Made by a program: the position numbers and the translations under genes
Source of the DNA: Hyphomicrobiales bacterium
Lineage (GTDB): Bacteria > Pseudomonadota > Alphaproteobacteria > Rhizobiales > Xanthobacteraceae
Length of the DNA: 64,000 nt
Direction of reading: 5' to 3'
Assembly: GCA_003169835.1 (NCBI GenBank)
Contig: PNAI01000050.1
Span: 62,001-126,000, forward strand
Part shown: piece after piece, positions 43,090 to 54,496 of the stretch
How the letters are laid out: the number at the start of each line of letters is the position of its first letter
How positions within the stretch are numbered: position 1 is the first letter of the stretch
Notes under the pieces: model-generated
Told to the model about the DNA's origin: nothing
The model's database searches: none
What the model saw: the letters and a program-made list of their open reading frames with translations, nothing else

Positions 43090-43713
43090 TTAGACGATGA
43101 GACTTGCAACCTTCCGCCATTCTGACGGGATGGCGTTCCATCTCTTAGGCCAGCGCGCTCTCACAAGCGGCGAAGGGTGGGCGGAAGTGAACAAGGTCAA
43201 CCCGGAAGCTACAAGGTGTGATCTAGCCTCGGCTGCTTTCTGCCCGACCAGCACGACCACGCGTAGCCTAGGAAGCAAATGGATCAATTCGTTCGCGTGG
43301 CTCGCACCGTCCAGCAATTCCGATCCCGTCACCGTGCGTGTGCCGTTCCACCCCGGGATAACATTCCACAGGATGGTCAGCTCGCGCGGCAACCCGGCTT
43401 GACGCATGAAATTGAAAGTGGCCTCGGCGGTCGGATCGTCATTGTTGCGGCTGATAAAACCTGAGCCCGATCGCTTGCCGCTGCCTTCCTCGGTCGTCAT
43501 CGGGCCGGGCTTCTCGAACAGGAACAGCGCCCGCGCCTCCACACCGCCGTCGAGCGGGTCAAAATCAGGAACTTGCAAGCCTGGCCGACGCAGCTTTTCG
43601 GCGAAGGTCTTCAATTGGACCATGTGCGGAAGGCCGAGCATGGCGCGCCGCCGTTGGCGCACACCCGCGTCGCGCATCGAACGCGGCCAGTCGTCGGCTT
43701 GGGGCAACGTCAT
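43090..43713 (-). CDS. uracil-DNA glycosylase-superfamily-like protein
   Basis: The start is MTLPQADDWPRSMRD (43713); the longer ORF runs into tRNA-Cys. The 207-residue protein has FLFEKPGPMT as motif-1-like region, ILWNVIPGWNG with the conserved Asn strand, LRVVVLVGQKAAEA as central strand, and FTSAHPSPLVRARWP as the HPSPL motif of the UDG fold. It lacks the FeS Cys set of family 4/5. Possible roles are base excision in phage-modified DNA or protection of the element. It is the last gene before attR and faces left. Confidence 0.75.
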   Translation of the reverse strand: MTLPQADDWPRSMRDAGVRQRRRAMLGLPHMVQLKTFAEKLRRPGLQVPDFDPLDGGVEARALFLFEKPGPMTTEEGSGKRSGSGFISRNNDDPTAEATFNFMRQAGLPRELTILWNVIPGWNGTRTVTGSELLDGASHANELIHLLPRLRVVVLVGQKAAEARSHLVASGLTLFTSAHPSPLVRARWPKRWNAIPSEWRKVASLIV

Positions 43714-43729
43714 TGGGCGGTTGAAGTGT

Positions 43730-43750
43730 ACTGACGAAACGCTGACTAGA
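43730..43750 (+). repeat. right copy of internal end repeat (TGACGAAAC type)
   Basis: ACTGACGAAACGCTGACTAG, one base different from 27246-27266 and in the same orientation, placed between the UDG-like gene start and attR. Candidate integrase arm site. Confidence 0.6.
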
Positions 43751-43790
43751 TTTTTTTGTCTTTTGCGGTAGCTGCTAAGTCCTTGATATT

Positions 43791-43835
43791 GTGGAGGCCA
43801 CGGCCGGAATTGAACCGGCGTACCCGGTTTTGCAG
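43791..43835. repeat. attachment site attR within tRNA-Cys
   Basis: Exact 45-bp copy of 27058-27102, here forming the 3' half of the intact tRNA-Cys. The element therefore occupies 27058/27102 to about 43790, some 16.7 kb. Confidence 0.92.
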
Positions 43836-43865
43836 ACCGGTGCGTAACCACTCCGCCACGTGGCC
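43792..43865 (-). tRNA. tRNA-Cys (anticodon GCA), integration target
   Basis: The minus strand reads GGCCACGTGGCGGAGTGGTT, an anticodon loop CTGCAAA, T arm GCCGG-TTCAATT-CCGGC and CGTGGCC with discriminator T and an encoded CCA. Acceptor and T stems pair fully. The 3' half was supplied by the element on integration; the 5' half is chromosomal. Confidence 0.95.
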
Positions 43866-43959
43866 TTAAACCCCGAAATATCGGTGAAATATAGCGGGCT
43901 ACCAAACTCCTAATAGGCGATTTGCCACTGGATTGCCACCGGTGGCGGCGCGATTTGTA

Positions 43960-44088
43960 CTATGGCCGTTCCTGATCGGTTAGTGCCTGGTCGAATGCCT
44001 TTTTGACTACTTGCGTCGCCCGCTCGTTCGTGTTGCTGAACAGATGTCCGTACACGCCGACGGTGATTGTCGGCGACCCTTTTTCACT
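43960..44088 (-). pseudogene. tyrosine-integrase C-terminal remnant
   Basis: The end of the listed minus ORF reads SPTITVGVYGHLFSNTNERA followed by a short helix and stop, like the C-terminus of tyrosine recombinases with the nucleophilic Tyr in VYGHLF. The rest of the ORF to 44331 shows no integrase similarity. It sits on the 5' side of tRNA-Cys and is a relic of a different element. The 430 bp to the pilin gene (44089-44515) hold no other recognisable gene. Confidence 0.5.
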
Positions 44089-44515
44089 GCGGCCCGAAAT
44101 ACGCACGGGCAAAAAACCACGCACAAATTCGAATACATTCTGGCGTTGGGCTCGCCGCTTAAGTCCGAGGTCGCAAAAAAGAAAATTCTCGACAAGCTGC
44201 ACGTACCGGGTGGCGTGGCATACGTCAGCTACGGTACGTTCGAAGTCGCGACGTTTGCGCAGACAGCGGCTGATCCTGGCTGCGTCGGCAAACCATGCGA
44301 TGGCAACACTGTCGAGATCGATAACGGCCACGCCGCGCCAAAACGCCGACGTTGATTGCGGGCTATGCCGACAGGAAACACACCGACAAACATTTCATCG
44401 ATGGTTGGTTCAATCCTGACGACAAAGGCAGCTTCACCAAAGATGGATTGATCGTGCTTGAAGATCGCCTCTCGCGCACATGGAGAAAATACGATGTGGC
44501 AGGCAGCAGCTTTTA

Positions 44516-44692
44516 TCAGGGGCTCACAGCGTTGGCTAATGTCGTCCATTTTGCGTTGACCAAGTTGCCAACTGACGCAATGATCGCAATGGTGGCGACC
44601 AGCATCGTCCCGAGCAGAACCGTGTATTCAATCAACGCTGTCCCATCCTCATCGGCGACAAAACGCTTAGCTAAATTCAACACTTTTGTCAT
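44516..44692 (-). CDS. Flp/Fap-type pilin, copy 3
   Basis: The start is MTKVLNLAKRFVADEDGTAL (44692), giving 58 residues; the ORF-track start is too long. It has the Flp helix LIEYTVLLGTMLVATIAIIA with the processing-site Glu, but a more divergent tail (NAKWTTLANAVSP) than copies 1 and 2. GGGATTTTT precedes the ATG. Its sequence is intact, so it may be an expressed minor pilin. Without the inserted element it would lie about 1 kb beyond tRNA-Cys from the Tad locus. Confidence 0.88.
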   Translation of the reverse strand: MTKVLNLAKRFVADEDGTALIEYTVLLGTMLVATIAIIASVGNLVNAKWTTLANAVSP

Positions 44693-45362
44693 AAAAATCC
44701 CCTTGGATCGAATTAACAATTTCTCATCGGCTGCGAAAGATTCCGCAACACGTAAGGCATCCCCATACGGCGCCGCGCAGAATGTTCGATCAAGATTGGG
44801 TGCAGCGTCAATCGCACTGCTATCAAATGTTGGTTTCATAAATTATTTTTATCATTAATCCGCGGCTGCTCGAAGGGCGCGGTAATGCCACAACCATGAA
44901 TTCGTGATGTCCGCCAACTGGCCGCAGCCACTACGGCGGGCAACCTCTGTATGGACATTTTCGCGATCTACCTTTTGTCAAGATGGCAACCAAGCCACCA
45001 GTGACTTCAACTGGCTGTCCGGTTTGGTGAAGCACAACGGCACGGCCTTAAAGACACCGACGGCCTCGCAATTGGCCACCTTGATGACCGAAATTTGCAC
45101 AGGATCACACACACACACACCGGCTAGTTTGGTGAGACACCGATCACAAGGAAAAATCGGGGGTAAATCGATAACCAAGATTACATGAAATCGGGCCTTG
45201 AGGTCCGCATTCTTGTGTCTTGGCATCCCGGCGTGCGCGGCTTGAAGAACACGCAACTCGGCTCCCACAATGCACGGCGTCAGCGCCTATATAAGGCATG
45301 ACTACGTGTGGCGGGAACCGGCTTACCGAAAAAATCGTTAGATTTCTGCGGCCCCGATGGCT
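44693..45362. other. 670-bp non-coding region
   Basis: Upstream of pilin copy 3. No convincing gene; ORFs 44904-45188 and 44978-45268 lack features. It includes a (CA)8 tract at 45106-45121 and an AT-rich stretch next to the pilin start. Confidence 0.5.
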
Positions 45363-46832
45363 TCAGCGCCGCACATGAACCACCGCGATTTTATCGTTGT
45401 AGAGCTGCCGCCAGCGTGGGGAATGATCGAAGTAGTTTGCCATTGGCGTTCCAGGCCGCAACAGGGTCCAGGTCACCTTATAGGTGTCAGCCATCTCGTC
45501 GAGCTTCGAAAGTTTTTCCGGGCTCATTGCCTCGAAATACTCGACCGCGAACTTCTTGCCGAATGGCAATGTCCGGCCATCGATGAACGTTTTGATGCCG
45601 CGAAATATCAAGTATCCGCCAAAATCAAAATCGTTGAGAACCGGGCCAGTCACGTTTTGCGCTAATACATAATCGACCGCCGCCTGCGGGCTGACATTTG
45701 GAGAAGGAGTTGGCTGCCGCACCTGGATGTAAACGGCACTCAACACGACCATTGCGATCGCCGTTGCCGCGGCACAAAGCAGAGCCGGGAGCGGCCCCGA
45801 TGTGCGCGCCCCGAACAATGGCCAGGGGTCGATTGAAGGCCGAAGAAATGCACATTGAGTCTGCAATGGTCGAGCCAGCAAAAACGGCCACGTCAAGCCA
45901 ATCATGGGCAAGGCGCGGACATGCTTCAGTCCGAGATGAAGAATGCCGACCAGCAACAACGTGCGGGGGAACCTTATCTTTACGCCGTACGATAACGCCA
46001 ATGTCAAAAGAAGGAGCAAGATGAGTTCGTGAGCAAATTCGTTGTCCGCATTCATCGGTCGCCATTCGCTGTTCTGTTGCAAGACCAGCCCGAGGTTCAG
46101 CACGTTATAGGTCTCCACGATATATTGATATCCATACGGCGTAATGCATCCCGCCAACAGCGCACAAATCCAAAAGACTGACCATTCAGTTGCAACCCGG
46201 CGGCGATCGGCGACGCTGGCAGTAACGGTAGACTCGAATGCAAACCCGGCCGTCAGCACCATGCCAAACGTGAATCCGCCGTGCAGGTTCGCCCATAACG
46301 TGACAAGCGGCAGCAGCCAATAGCTCGGCCGCCGATTTTCATCGCAGGCTCTGGCGAGAAGAGCTGCCCACAGGACGATGACCGGATATGACAATAAATG
46401 AGGGCGTGCCAGGAAATGATTGCTAGCGAATATGTAGGCGACGGTGGTTGCGCCCAATGCAACGGTCGCGCGCAGATTTTGCGCGAGCAGCACATACATC
46501 GTCACGAATGTTAACGTGAGCGTCAGGCTGGCGAGTAGGACGACGCCATGCCATCCCAGCGCTTCGTATGAAAAATACAAAATAACCTGGGCCAGCCACT
46601 CCATATCTGTCCAGGGCTGCCCGAAAGCCGTATGAGAAAAAATGTCAGATCGGGGGAATTTCTGTTGAAGCCAAATCCACTGTCCCGTTTCGATGTGCCA
46701 ATACGTATCGGGATCCTGCAAAAAATTCTCGCTGCGGATAAAAAGAGAGTGATAAAAGAGGCCAATCCCAAACACGAATGCGATCAAATTAGTCGGAAAC
46801 GTCAGATCGCTCTTGTCGCTTTCGTGTTGCAT
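45363..46832 (-). CDS. polytopic membrane protein, putative GT-C glycosyltransferase
   Basis: The start is taken at MQHESDKSDLTFPTN (46832), 489 residues. About eleven hydrophobic segments are followed by a soluble C-terminal part of about 110 residues. The first external loop has NFLQDPDTYWHIETGQWI, with the D-x-D pattern of GT-C glycosyltransferases, and FGQPWTDMEWLAQ. No named family is recognised. It lies divergent from the pcm-like gene, with no other polysaccharide genes adjacent. Confidence 0.72.
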   Translation of the reverse strand: MQHESDKSDLTFPTNLIAFVFGIGLFYHSLFIRSENFLQDPDTYWHIETGQWIWLQQKFPRSDIFSHTAFGQPWTDMEWLAQVILYFSYEALGWHGVVLLASLTLTLTFVTMYVLLAQNLRATVALGATTVAYIFASNHFLARPHLLSYPVIVLWAALLARACDENRRPSYWLLPLVTLWANLHGGFTFGMVLTAGFAFESTVTASVADRRRVATEWSVFWICALLAGCITPYGYQYIVETYNVLNLGLVLQQNSEWRPMNADNEFAHELILLLLLTLALSYGVKIRFPRTLLLVGILHLGLKHVRALPMIGLTWPFLLARPLQTQCAFLRPSIDPWPLFGARTSGPLPALLCAAATAIAMVVLSAVYIQVRQPTPSPNVSPQAAVDYVLAQNVTGPVLNDFDFGGYLIFRGIKTFIDGRTLPFGKKFAVEYFEAMSPEKLSKLDEMADTYKVTWTLLRPGTPMANYFDHSPRWRQLYNDKIAVVHVRR

Positions 46833-47014
46833 AATCGCTTTTGCGGGTGAGGGGGTTGGCCGGGGCGCTGCCAATCGATCTAACGCAACGAAAAACCAAA
46901 CGAATCAAACATTGCAGAAAATGTACCGGATGCCGGACACATCCGGTAGCTTGCCTTTTGTCCTTCCATGCCGCAAAAGTCCCAGCTGTCCCGCACCCTT
47001 TACAGGGAAAGTAC

Positions 47015-47680
47015 ATGGCTGATTTTTCTGTCGCGCGCCGTACTATGGTCGACACTCAGGTCCGCACGAGCGACGTGACCGATTTGCGCTTGGTCGCTGC
47101 TATGCTCGATCTGCCCCGCGAGCGTTTCGTTCCGCAAGACAAGATGGCAATCGCCTACCTTGATTTCGATGTTCCTGTCACTGCGCTAGTCCAGCCGGTA
47201 CGTCGGCTGCTCAAGCCGATGGTGATCGCCAAACTCATCCAGGCGGCCGATGTCGGGGTAACTGACTGCGTGCTCGATATCGGCTGTGCCACCGGCTACT
47301 CTTCGGCGCTGCTTGGGAGGCTGGCCGGATCGGTGATCGCGCTTGAGGAGGACGCTTCGCTTGCGCAAATCGCTGGTAAAACACTCACCGCGCTCGGCGC
47401 CGCAAATGTCACCGTCGCGACCGGGCCACTGACGGCCGGCTGGCCGGCGGGCGGTCCCTATGACGTCATTATTCTTGAAGGGGCAACTGAATTCGTGCCG
47501 GTAGGACTGCGCGGGCAGTTGAAGGATGGCGGACGGCTTGTCTGCGTGCTGGGTCGTGGGCCTGCGGGCAAGGCCATGCTGTTTCGTTCGCTTGAAGGTG
47601 AACTTAGCGGCCGGACGATCTTCGACGCCGCGGCTCCCGTGCTCCCGGGCTTCACGCAAACCCCGGAATTCGTGTTCTAG
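47015..47680 (+). CDS. protein-L-isoaspartate O-methyltransferase (Pcm) family protein
   Basis: The start is ATG 47015 (MADFSVARRTMVDTQVR) after CAGGGAAAG. The 221-residue protein has the Pcm N-terminal helices (VAAMLDLPRERFVP), the VLDIGCATGYSSALLGRLAG SAM-binding loop, EEDASLAQ, and YDVIILEGATEFVP. The usual Pcm catalytic loop is weakly conserved, as in the rhizobial group in which this gene precedes a TolC homologue. Its natural substrate may not be damaged protein. It is followed after 220 bp by the TolC-type gene. Confidence 0.85.
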   Translation: MADFSVARRTMVDTQVRTSDVTDLRLVAAMLDLPRERFVPQDKMAIAYLDFDVPVTALVQPVRRLLKPMVIAKLIQAADVGVTDCVLDIGCATGYSSALLGRLAGSVIALEEDASLAQIAGKTLTALGAANVTVATGPLTAGWPAGGPYDVIILEGATEFVPVGLRGQLKDGGRLVCVLGRGPAGKAMLFRSLEGELSGRTIFDAAAPVLPGFTQTPEFVF

Positions 47681-47903
47681 CCTCTCGAATTGACCGTCTT
47701 GGATGCTCCAGCCCACGAACTGTGGCCCCATTGCCGCAGCAGCTCTGATCCCGCACAAATGCTCGTGCATGGGGGTTTCAAGCGGCTCTGGGGCCGCGTA
47801 TTATTTAACAAATGTGGTTTCATGCGTATTGCGTAGGGCGCCGATGAGCACTTGATACGTGCACAGAGGGGGCGGCCGAGTGTGCGTTGGTGGGGTAGTT
47901 GGG

Positions 47904-49328
47904 ATGCCAAGCGTAAGGTGGCAGGGGATACGCTTTGTCGCGGCGGGAATATTTCTGCTGCCCATTGCCATGGTGCCTGTCACGATGCCTGTCACGGCTG
48001 CGGCCGACACATTGGAATGGGCGCTCGTTCAAGCCTATCAAAATAATCCGCAAATTAATTCTCAGCGCGCCGCCGTTCGGGTCACCGACGAAAACGTCCC
48101 GCAGGCGCTGTCCGGCTACCGTCCGCGATTTTCTGTCAGCGGCAGCTTGGGCGAGCAGTATCTCGACGTCTATTCGAAAACGGGAAGCACCCCGCCTTAT
48201 TCGAGTTCATATGGCAACAACGCCGTCTCAAATTACGGATTGACCGGCACGCAGACGCTGCTCAACGGATTTCAAACTGCAAATCGAACGCGTCAGGCGG
48301 AGAGCCAAGTTTCAGCCGCGCGCGAAAACCTTCGGCTGACCGAGCATACGATCCTGTTGGCAGCCGTCACCGCCTACATGAACCTGATCCGCGACGCCGC
48401 GATCCTCGAGCTGCAGCGCCGCAATGTGGAAGTACTGGCTGAACAGCTGCGGCAAACGCGCGATCGTTTCAATGTCGGCGAGGTCACCAGGACCGACGTC
48501 GCCCAAGCGGAATCCCGGTTGGCTGGCGGCCGCGCCTCGATGCTTTCTGCCGAATCCAACTACGTCACGTCCCGCTCGACTTATCGGCAAACCATCGGCG
48601 TGGAAGCGGGAAAGCTTGCGCCGGCAGCTCCTGTCGACCGGTTCTCACCTCGCACGCTCGCGCCCGCGGTCTCGGCGGCGCGCGCGCAGCATCCTTCGGT
48701 CACGGTCGCGATGTACAACGTCGATGCCGCGTTGCTGCAGGTGAGGATCGCCGAGGGTTCGCTCTATCCGACATTGTCACTGCAGGCCAATGCCCAACAG
48801 AGCAACGGCTCATCGACCAATTTTGGCACGTTGCAATCCTCGATCGCGACGATAACCGGCCAGCTCACCATCCCGCTCTATCAGGGCGGCGGTGAATATT
48901 CGCTCATTCGACAGGCCAAGGAGACGCTCGGCCAGCGCCGACTTGACCTCGACACCGCACGCGAGGCCGCCCAACAGAGCGTGGTGCAATCCTGGGGCCA
49001 GCTTGAGGCGGCCAAGGCCCAGATCCAGGCGACGGAAGCACAAGTTGCGGCTGCCGAGATTGCGCTCAATGGCGTGCGCGAGGAGGCGCGCGTCGGCCAG
49101 CGCACCACGATCGACGTGCTCAATGCCCAACAGGAACTCGTGACGGCCCGCGTCGCGTTGGTGACCGCTCAGCGCGACCGCGTTGTCGCATCCTTCGCAC
49201 TGCTCGCCGCGGTGGGGCGCCTAGCGATCCCGGTGCTGGGGCTCAAAGTCCCGGCCTACGATCCGATGGTGCACTATCAGCAGGTCCGCGACAGCTGGAT
49301 CGGGGTTCGAACGCCTGACGGCAAGTGA
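47904..49328 (+). CDS. tolC: TolC-family outer-membrane efflux/type I secretion protein
   Basis: The start is ATG 47904 (MPSVRWQGIRF) with GGGGTAG upstream; 474 residues. A signal peptide ends at AAA-DTL. Two OEP repeats follow: LEWALVQAYQNNPQINSQRAAVR, LTGTQTLLNGFQTANRTRQAES, DRFNVGEVTRTDVAQAESRLAGG, then a second copy with ITGQLTIPLYQGGGEYSLIRQAKE and VGQRTTIDVLNAQQELVTAR. It forms the trimeric outer-membrane channel for efflux or type I secretion. The gene order pcm-like-tolC-popZ-valS is familiar from Bradyrhizobium and relatives. Confidence 0.9.
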   Translation: MPSVRWQGIRFVAAGIFLLPIAMVPVTMPVTAAADTLEWALVQAYQNNPQINSQRAAVRVTDENVPQALSGYRPRFSVSGSLGEQYLDVYSKTGSTPPYSSSYGNNAVSNYGLTGTQTLLNGFQTANRTRQAESQVSAARENLRLTEHTILLAAVTAYMNLIRDAAILELQRRNVEVLAEQLRQTRDRFNVGEVTRTDVAQAESRLAGGRASMLSAESNYVTSRSTYRQTIGVEAGKLAPAAPVDRFSPRTLAPAVSAARAQHPSVTVAMYNVDAALLQVRIAEGSLYPTLSLQANAQQSNGSSTNFGTLQSSIATITGQLTIPLYQGGGEYSLIRQAKETLGQRRLDLDTAREAAQQSVVQSWGQLEAAKAQIQATEAQVAAAEIALNGVREEARVGQRTTIDVLNAQQELVTARVALVTAQRDRVVASFALLAAVGRLAIPVLGLKVPAYDPMVHYQQVRDSWIGVRTPDGK

Positions 49329-49606
49329 GTCGCGCCGTCACGGCACGTCATTGGCGGAAGACCGGACCCTGCGCCAATTCGCATTTTTCGCATATCCACA
49401 CATGATTTTGGCGTCCGCCCGCCGTCATGCCATACTGGAATGATAACTGGAATCGCTTCCGGCGTATCGCGTTCGCGTAGGGCGTCCAGTCGCTTAGTGC
49501 GTCTAAGTGTAAGCCGCAAACCCGTAACTGTATGAACGTCTGCGTTGGCGTGCCCCATGGTCATACCCATGGCGGTGCGCGGCGATAGATCTATGAGGAT
49601 TTGGTA

Positions 49607-50308
49607 ATGGCGCAAGCGGCGAAGGCACAAGAACCAACGATGGAGGAAATACTCGCCTCAATTCGTCGCATCATTTCCGACGATGATTCCAAACCGTCGG
49701 CCGCGGCCTCAGCCGCACCGACAGCTCCGACACCGCCTCTTGCTCCCACGCCGCCCCGTCAAGCCGCACCCCCGCCACCGCCCCCTGTTGCGCCGCCGCC
49801 GCCGCCGATTACGGAGCCGAAAGCGCTCAAGCAGGACGGCATCGACCAGATGCTTGCGGAGTTGGATGTTCGCACAGAGCCGACGATCGTTGGCCCCGAA
49901 CCGGCCGATGTTCTCGACCTCACCGAATCCATGGTCGCACCCTCGCCACCGCCGGCTGCTGAAGACACGAATTTCCGGACGATCGACGGCGAGCCCGATG
50001 TCATCTTCCGCGAAACCGAGCCCGAGCCGCCACCGCCTGCGGACAAGCCTATTCCAGAGACGCCTCGGCCCGCCCAACAATTCGCGCCCGAGCGGTCGTT
50101 GCTGTCGAATGCGACGACCGCTGCGGTGGACTCCGCCTTCAACACGCTCGCTCACACCGTCCTGGTGCAGAACGCCCGCACCCTGGAAGACCTCGTGCGT
50201 GAAATGCTCCGTCCGCTGCTCAAGAGCTGGCTTGACGACAACTTGCCGGGCATTGTCGAGCGCATGGTCAAGGCCGAGATCGAGCGTGTGTCGCGCGGCC
50301 GCGGTTAG
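49607..50308 (+). CDS. popZ: polar organising protein PopZ (DUF2497)
   Basis: The start is ATG 49607 after GAGGATTTGGT; 233 residues. The N-terminal helix EPTMEEILASIRRIISDDDS is the PopZ signature, followed by a long Pro-rich disordered linker (PPPPPPVAPPPPPITEP) and the conserved C-terminal helices TLEDLVREMLRPLLKSWLDDNLPGIVERMVKAEIERV that drive oligomerisation. PopZ organises the cell pole and holds the chromosome centromere. Three-part structure is complete. Its stop overlaps the end of the convergent MFS gene by four bases. Confidence 0.92.
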   Translation: MAQAAKAQEPTMEEILASIRRIISDDDSKPSAAASAAPTAPTPPLAPTPPRQAAPPPPPPVAPPPPPITEPKALKQDGIDQMLAELDVRTEPTIVGPEPADVLDLTESMVAPSPPPAAEDTNFRTIDGEPDVIFRETEPEPPPPADKPIPETPRPAQQFAPERSLLSNATTAAVDSAFNTLAHTVLVQNARTLEDLVREMLRPLLKSWLDDNLPGIVERMVKAEIERVSRGRG

Positions 50309-51510
50309 TTCGGCTGCGCATTGTGCCGCTTCAAGCCGCGCGTGAACTGCCACGCCAGCACCGGTAGCAGCACCATACTGACCAAGAACAGCGGCGGTGC
50401 ACCAAAACGATCGACGATCGGAGCAGAAAGAGTCGTGCCGATTGTTTGGCCGAGGTAATACATCGAAGCGAAAATTGCGACCGCGGTGCCGCGCGCGTCT
50501 GGCGTCATCTGCGAGCCAACCGTCTGCAGCGTGTTGTGCAGCATGTAAAAGCCGAAGCCGATCGCCGTCACCGCGAATGGCGCCAGCGTCCACGTAGGCT
50601 CGACCGCGAGCGCGAAAAAAGCCCCTGCCATGATCAGCCCGCCGGCATTTGCGATGCCGATCTGCCCAAGCCGCTTCAACAGCGGCTTGACTGTGAGGGC
50701 ATAGGCAATGCCGCCGAGGCCGAATGAGCCTACGATCAGTCCGATCGCGGTGAAGCTAAGGCCGAAGCGAAGATGCAGATCGGCGCCCACGAACGTGAAG
50801 ATGCCGAACACCAGCACGCCCTCGAAAAACACCATCACCAGTACGAAGCGCGCCCACGGGTTGGAGAACAGCGTGACGTAATCGGAATACATGCTGCGCG
50901 GTTTGGCCGCCCGGCGATCGGCAGCGCGGGTAACGGGATTGACGATGAGTTCGAACAGCAGCGCCAGCGCCGCAACGGCAAATATCGCCGCCAACACGAA
51001 AAACACATTGCGCCAGCCGAAATAATCGCCGAGCACACCGGCCGCCGCCTGACCCAGCATTTGGCCGGTGATCTGGCCGGCCAGGAAACGGCCCAGCACT
51101 TGCTGGCGGCGCTCGTAAGGCACCACGTCGGCGACGAAGGCCATGCCGAGCGGAATGATCCAGGCCGCGGTCGCGCCCGAGGCCAGCCGCGCGATTGCGA
51201 GCCCGGTGAGCGACTGGGCAAGGCCGCACAGCACCACCATGACGGACGAAAGCGCGCAGGCAACCGCGACGACCCGGTATTTGCCCATCCGGTCGCCGAT
51301 CGGCCCGATGATGAGCTGCACCGTGCCATGGGTGCTGGCGTAGGCTGTGACCACGATCGAAGCCGTGCCGACGGTGGTGCCGATGTCGGCCGCGATCTGC
51401 GGCAGCAGCGTATCGAGCGCGCGCACCATGGCCTGGCTGGCTACGCTGGCGAGCGCCAGGAAGGCGATGGCACGCGTAGGCGTAGCCGGCGGGGCAGGGG
51501 CTTGGGACAC
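50305..51510 (-). CDS. MFS transporter (Bcr/CflA or AraJ-like)
   Basis: The start is inferred at GTG 51510 (VSQAPAPPATPTRAIAFLALA), as the upstream extension is not protein-like; 401 residues. Twelve membrane segments are visible, with the MFS motif A GPIGDRMGKYRVVAVAC in loop 2-3 and a central cytoplasmic loop near residue 190. It resembles drug-efflux or sugar-efflux MFS proteins; the substrate is unknown. It is divergent from valS, the starts being about 95 bp apart. Confidence 0.85.
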   Translation of the reverse strand: MSQAPAPPATPTRAIAFLALASVASQAMVRALDTLLPQIAADIGTTVGTASIVVTAYASTHGTVQLIIGPIGDRMGKYRVVAVACALSSVMVVLCGLAQSLTGLAIARLASGATAAWIIPLGMAFVADVVPYERRQQVLGRFLAGQITGQMLGQAAAGVLGDYFGWRNVFFVLAAIFAVAALALLFELIVNPVTRAADRRAAKPRSMYSDYVTLFSNPWARFVLVMVFFEGVLVFGIFTFVGADLHLRFGLSFTAIGLIVGSFGLGGIAYALTVKPLLKRLGQIGIANAGGLIMAGAFFALAVEPTWTLAPFAVTAIGFGFYMLHNTLQTVGSQMTPDARGTAVAIFASMYYLGQTIGTTLSAPIVDRFGAPPLFLVSMVLLPVLAWQFTRGLKRHNAQPN

Positions 51511-51606
51511 TCGGAAATCCGGGCTTGCGTCTGCACGTGCCCGAGGCGTTGACAGGCCCGAGCGTGCCGGGCTTTGTACCGCGCGATCCAAAGCAAACAA
51601 ACGGCA

Positions 51607-54492
<2,886 letters not shown>

Positions 54493-54496
54493 TTCA

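Noticed and set aside
44092-44580. Plus-strand frames between the integrase relic and pilin copy 3 (e.g. KFEYILALGSPLKSEVAKKK)
   Set aside because: Frames are short, change phase and partly lie antisense to the pilin; no family could be named, so no pseudogene call was made.
45106-45121. (CA)8 dinucleotide tract as possible contingency repeat
   Set aside because: It lies in non-coding DNA with no promoter spacing or reading frame that it could switch.
49683-50345. 220-residue Arg/Pro-rich ORF overlapping popZ
   Set aside because: Out-of-frame shadow of the Pro-rich popZ gene.
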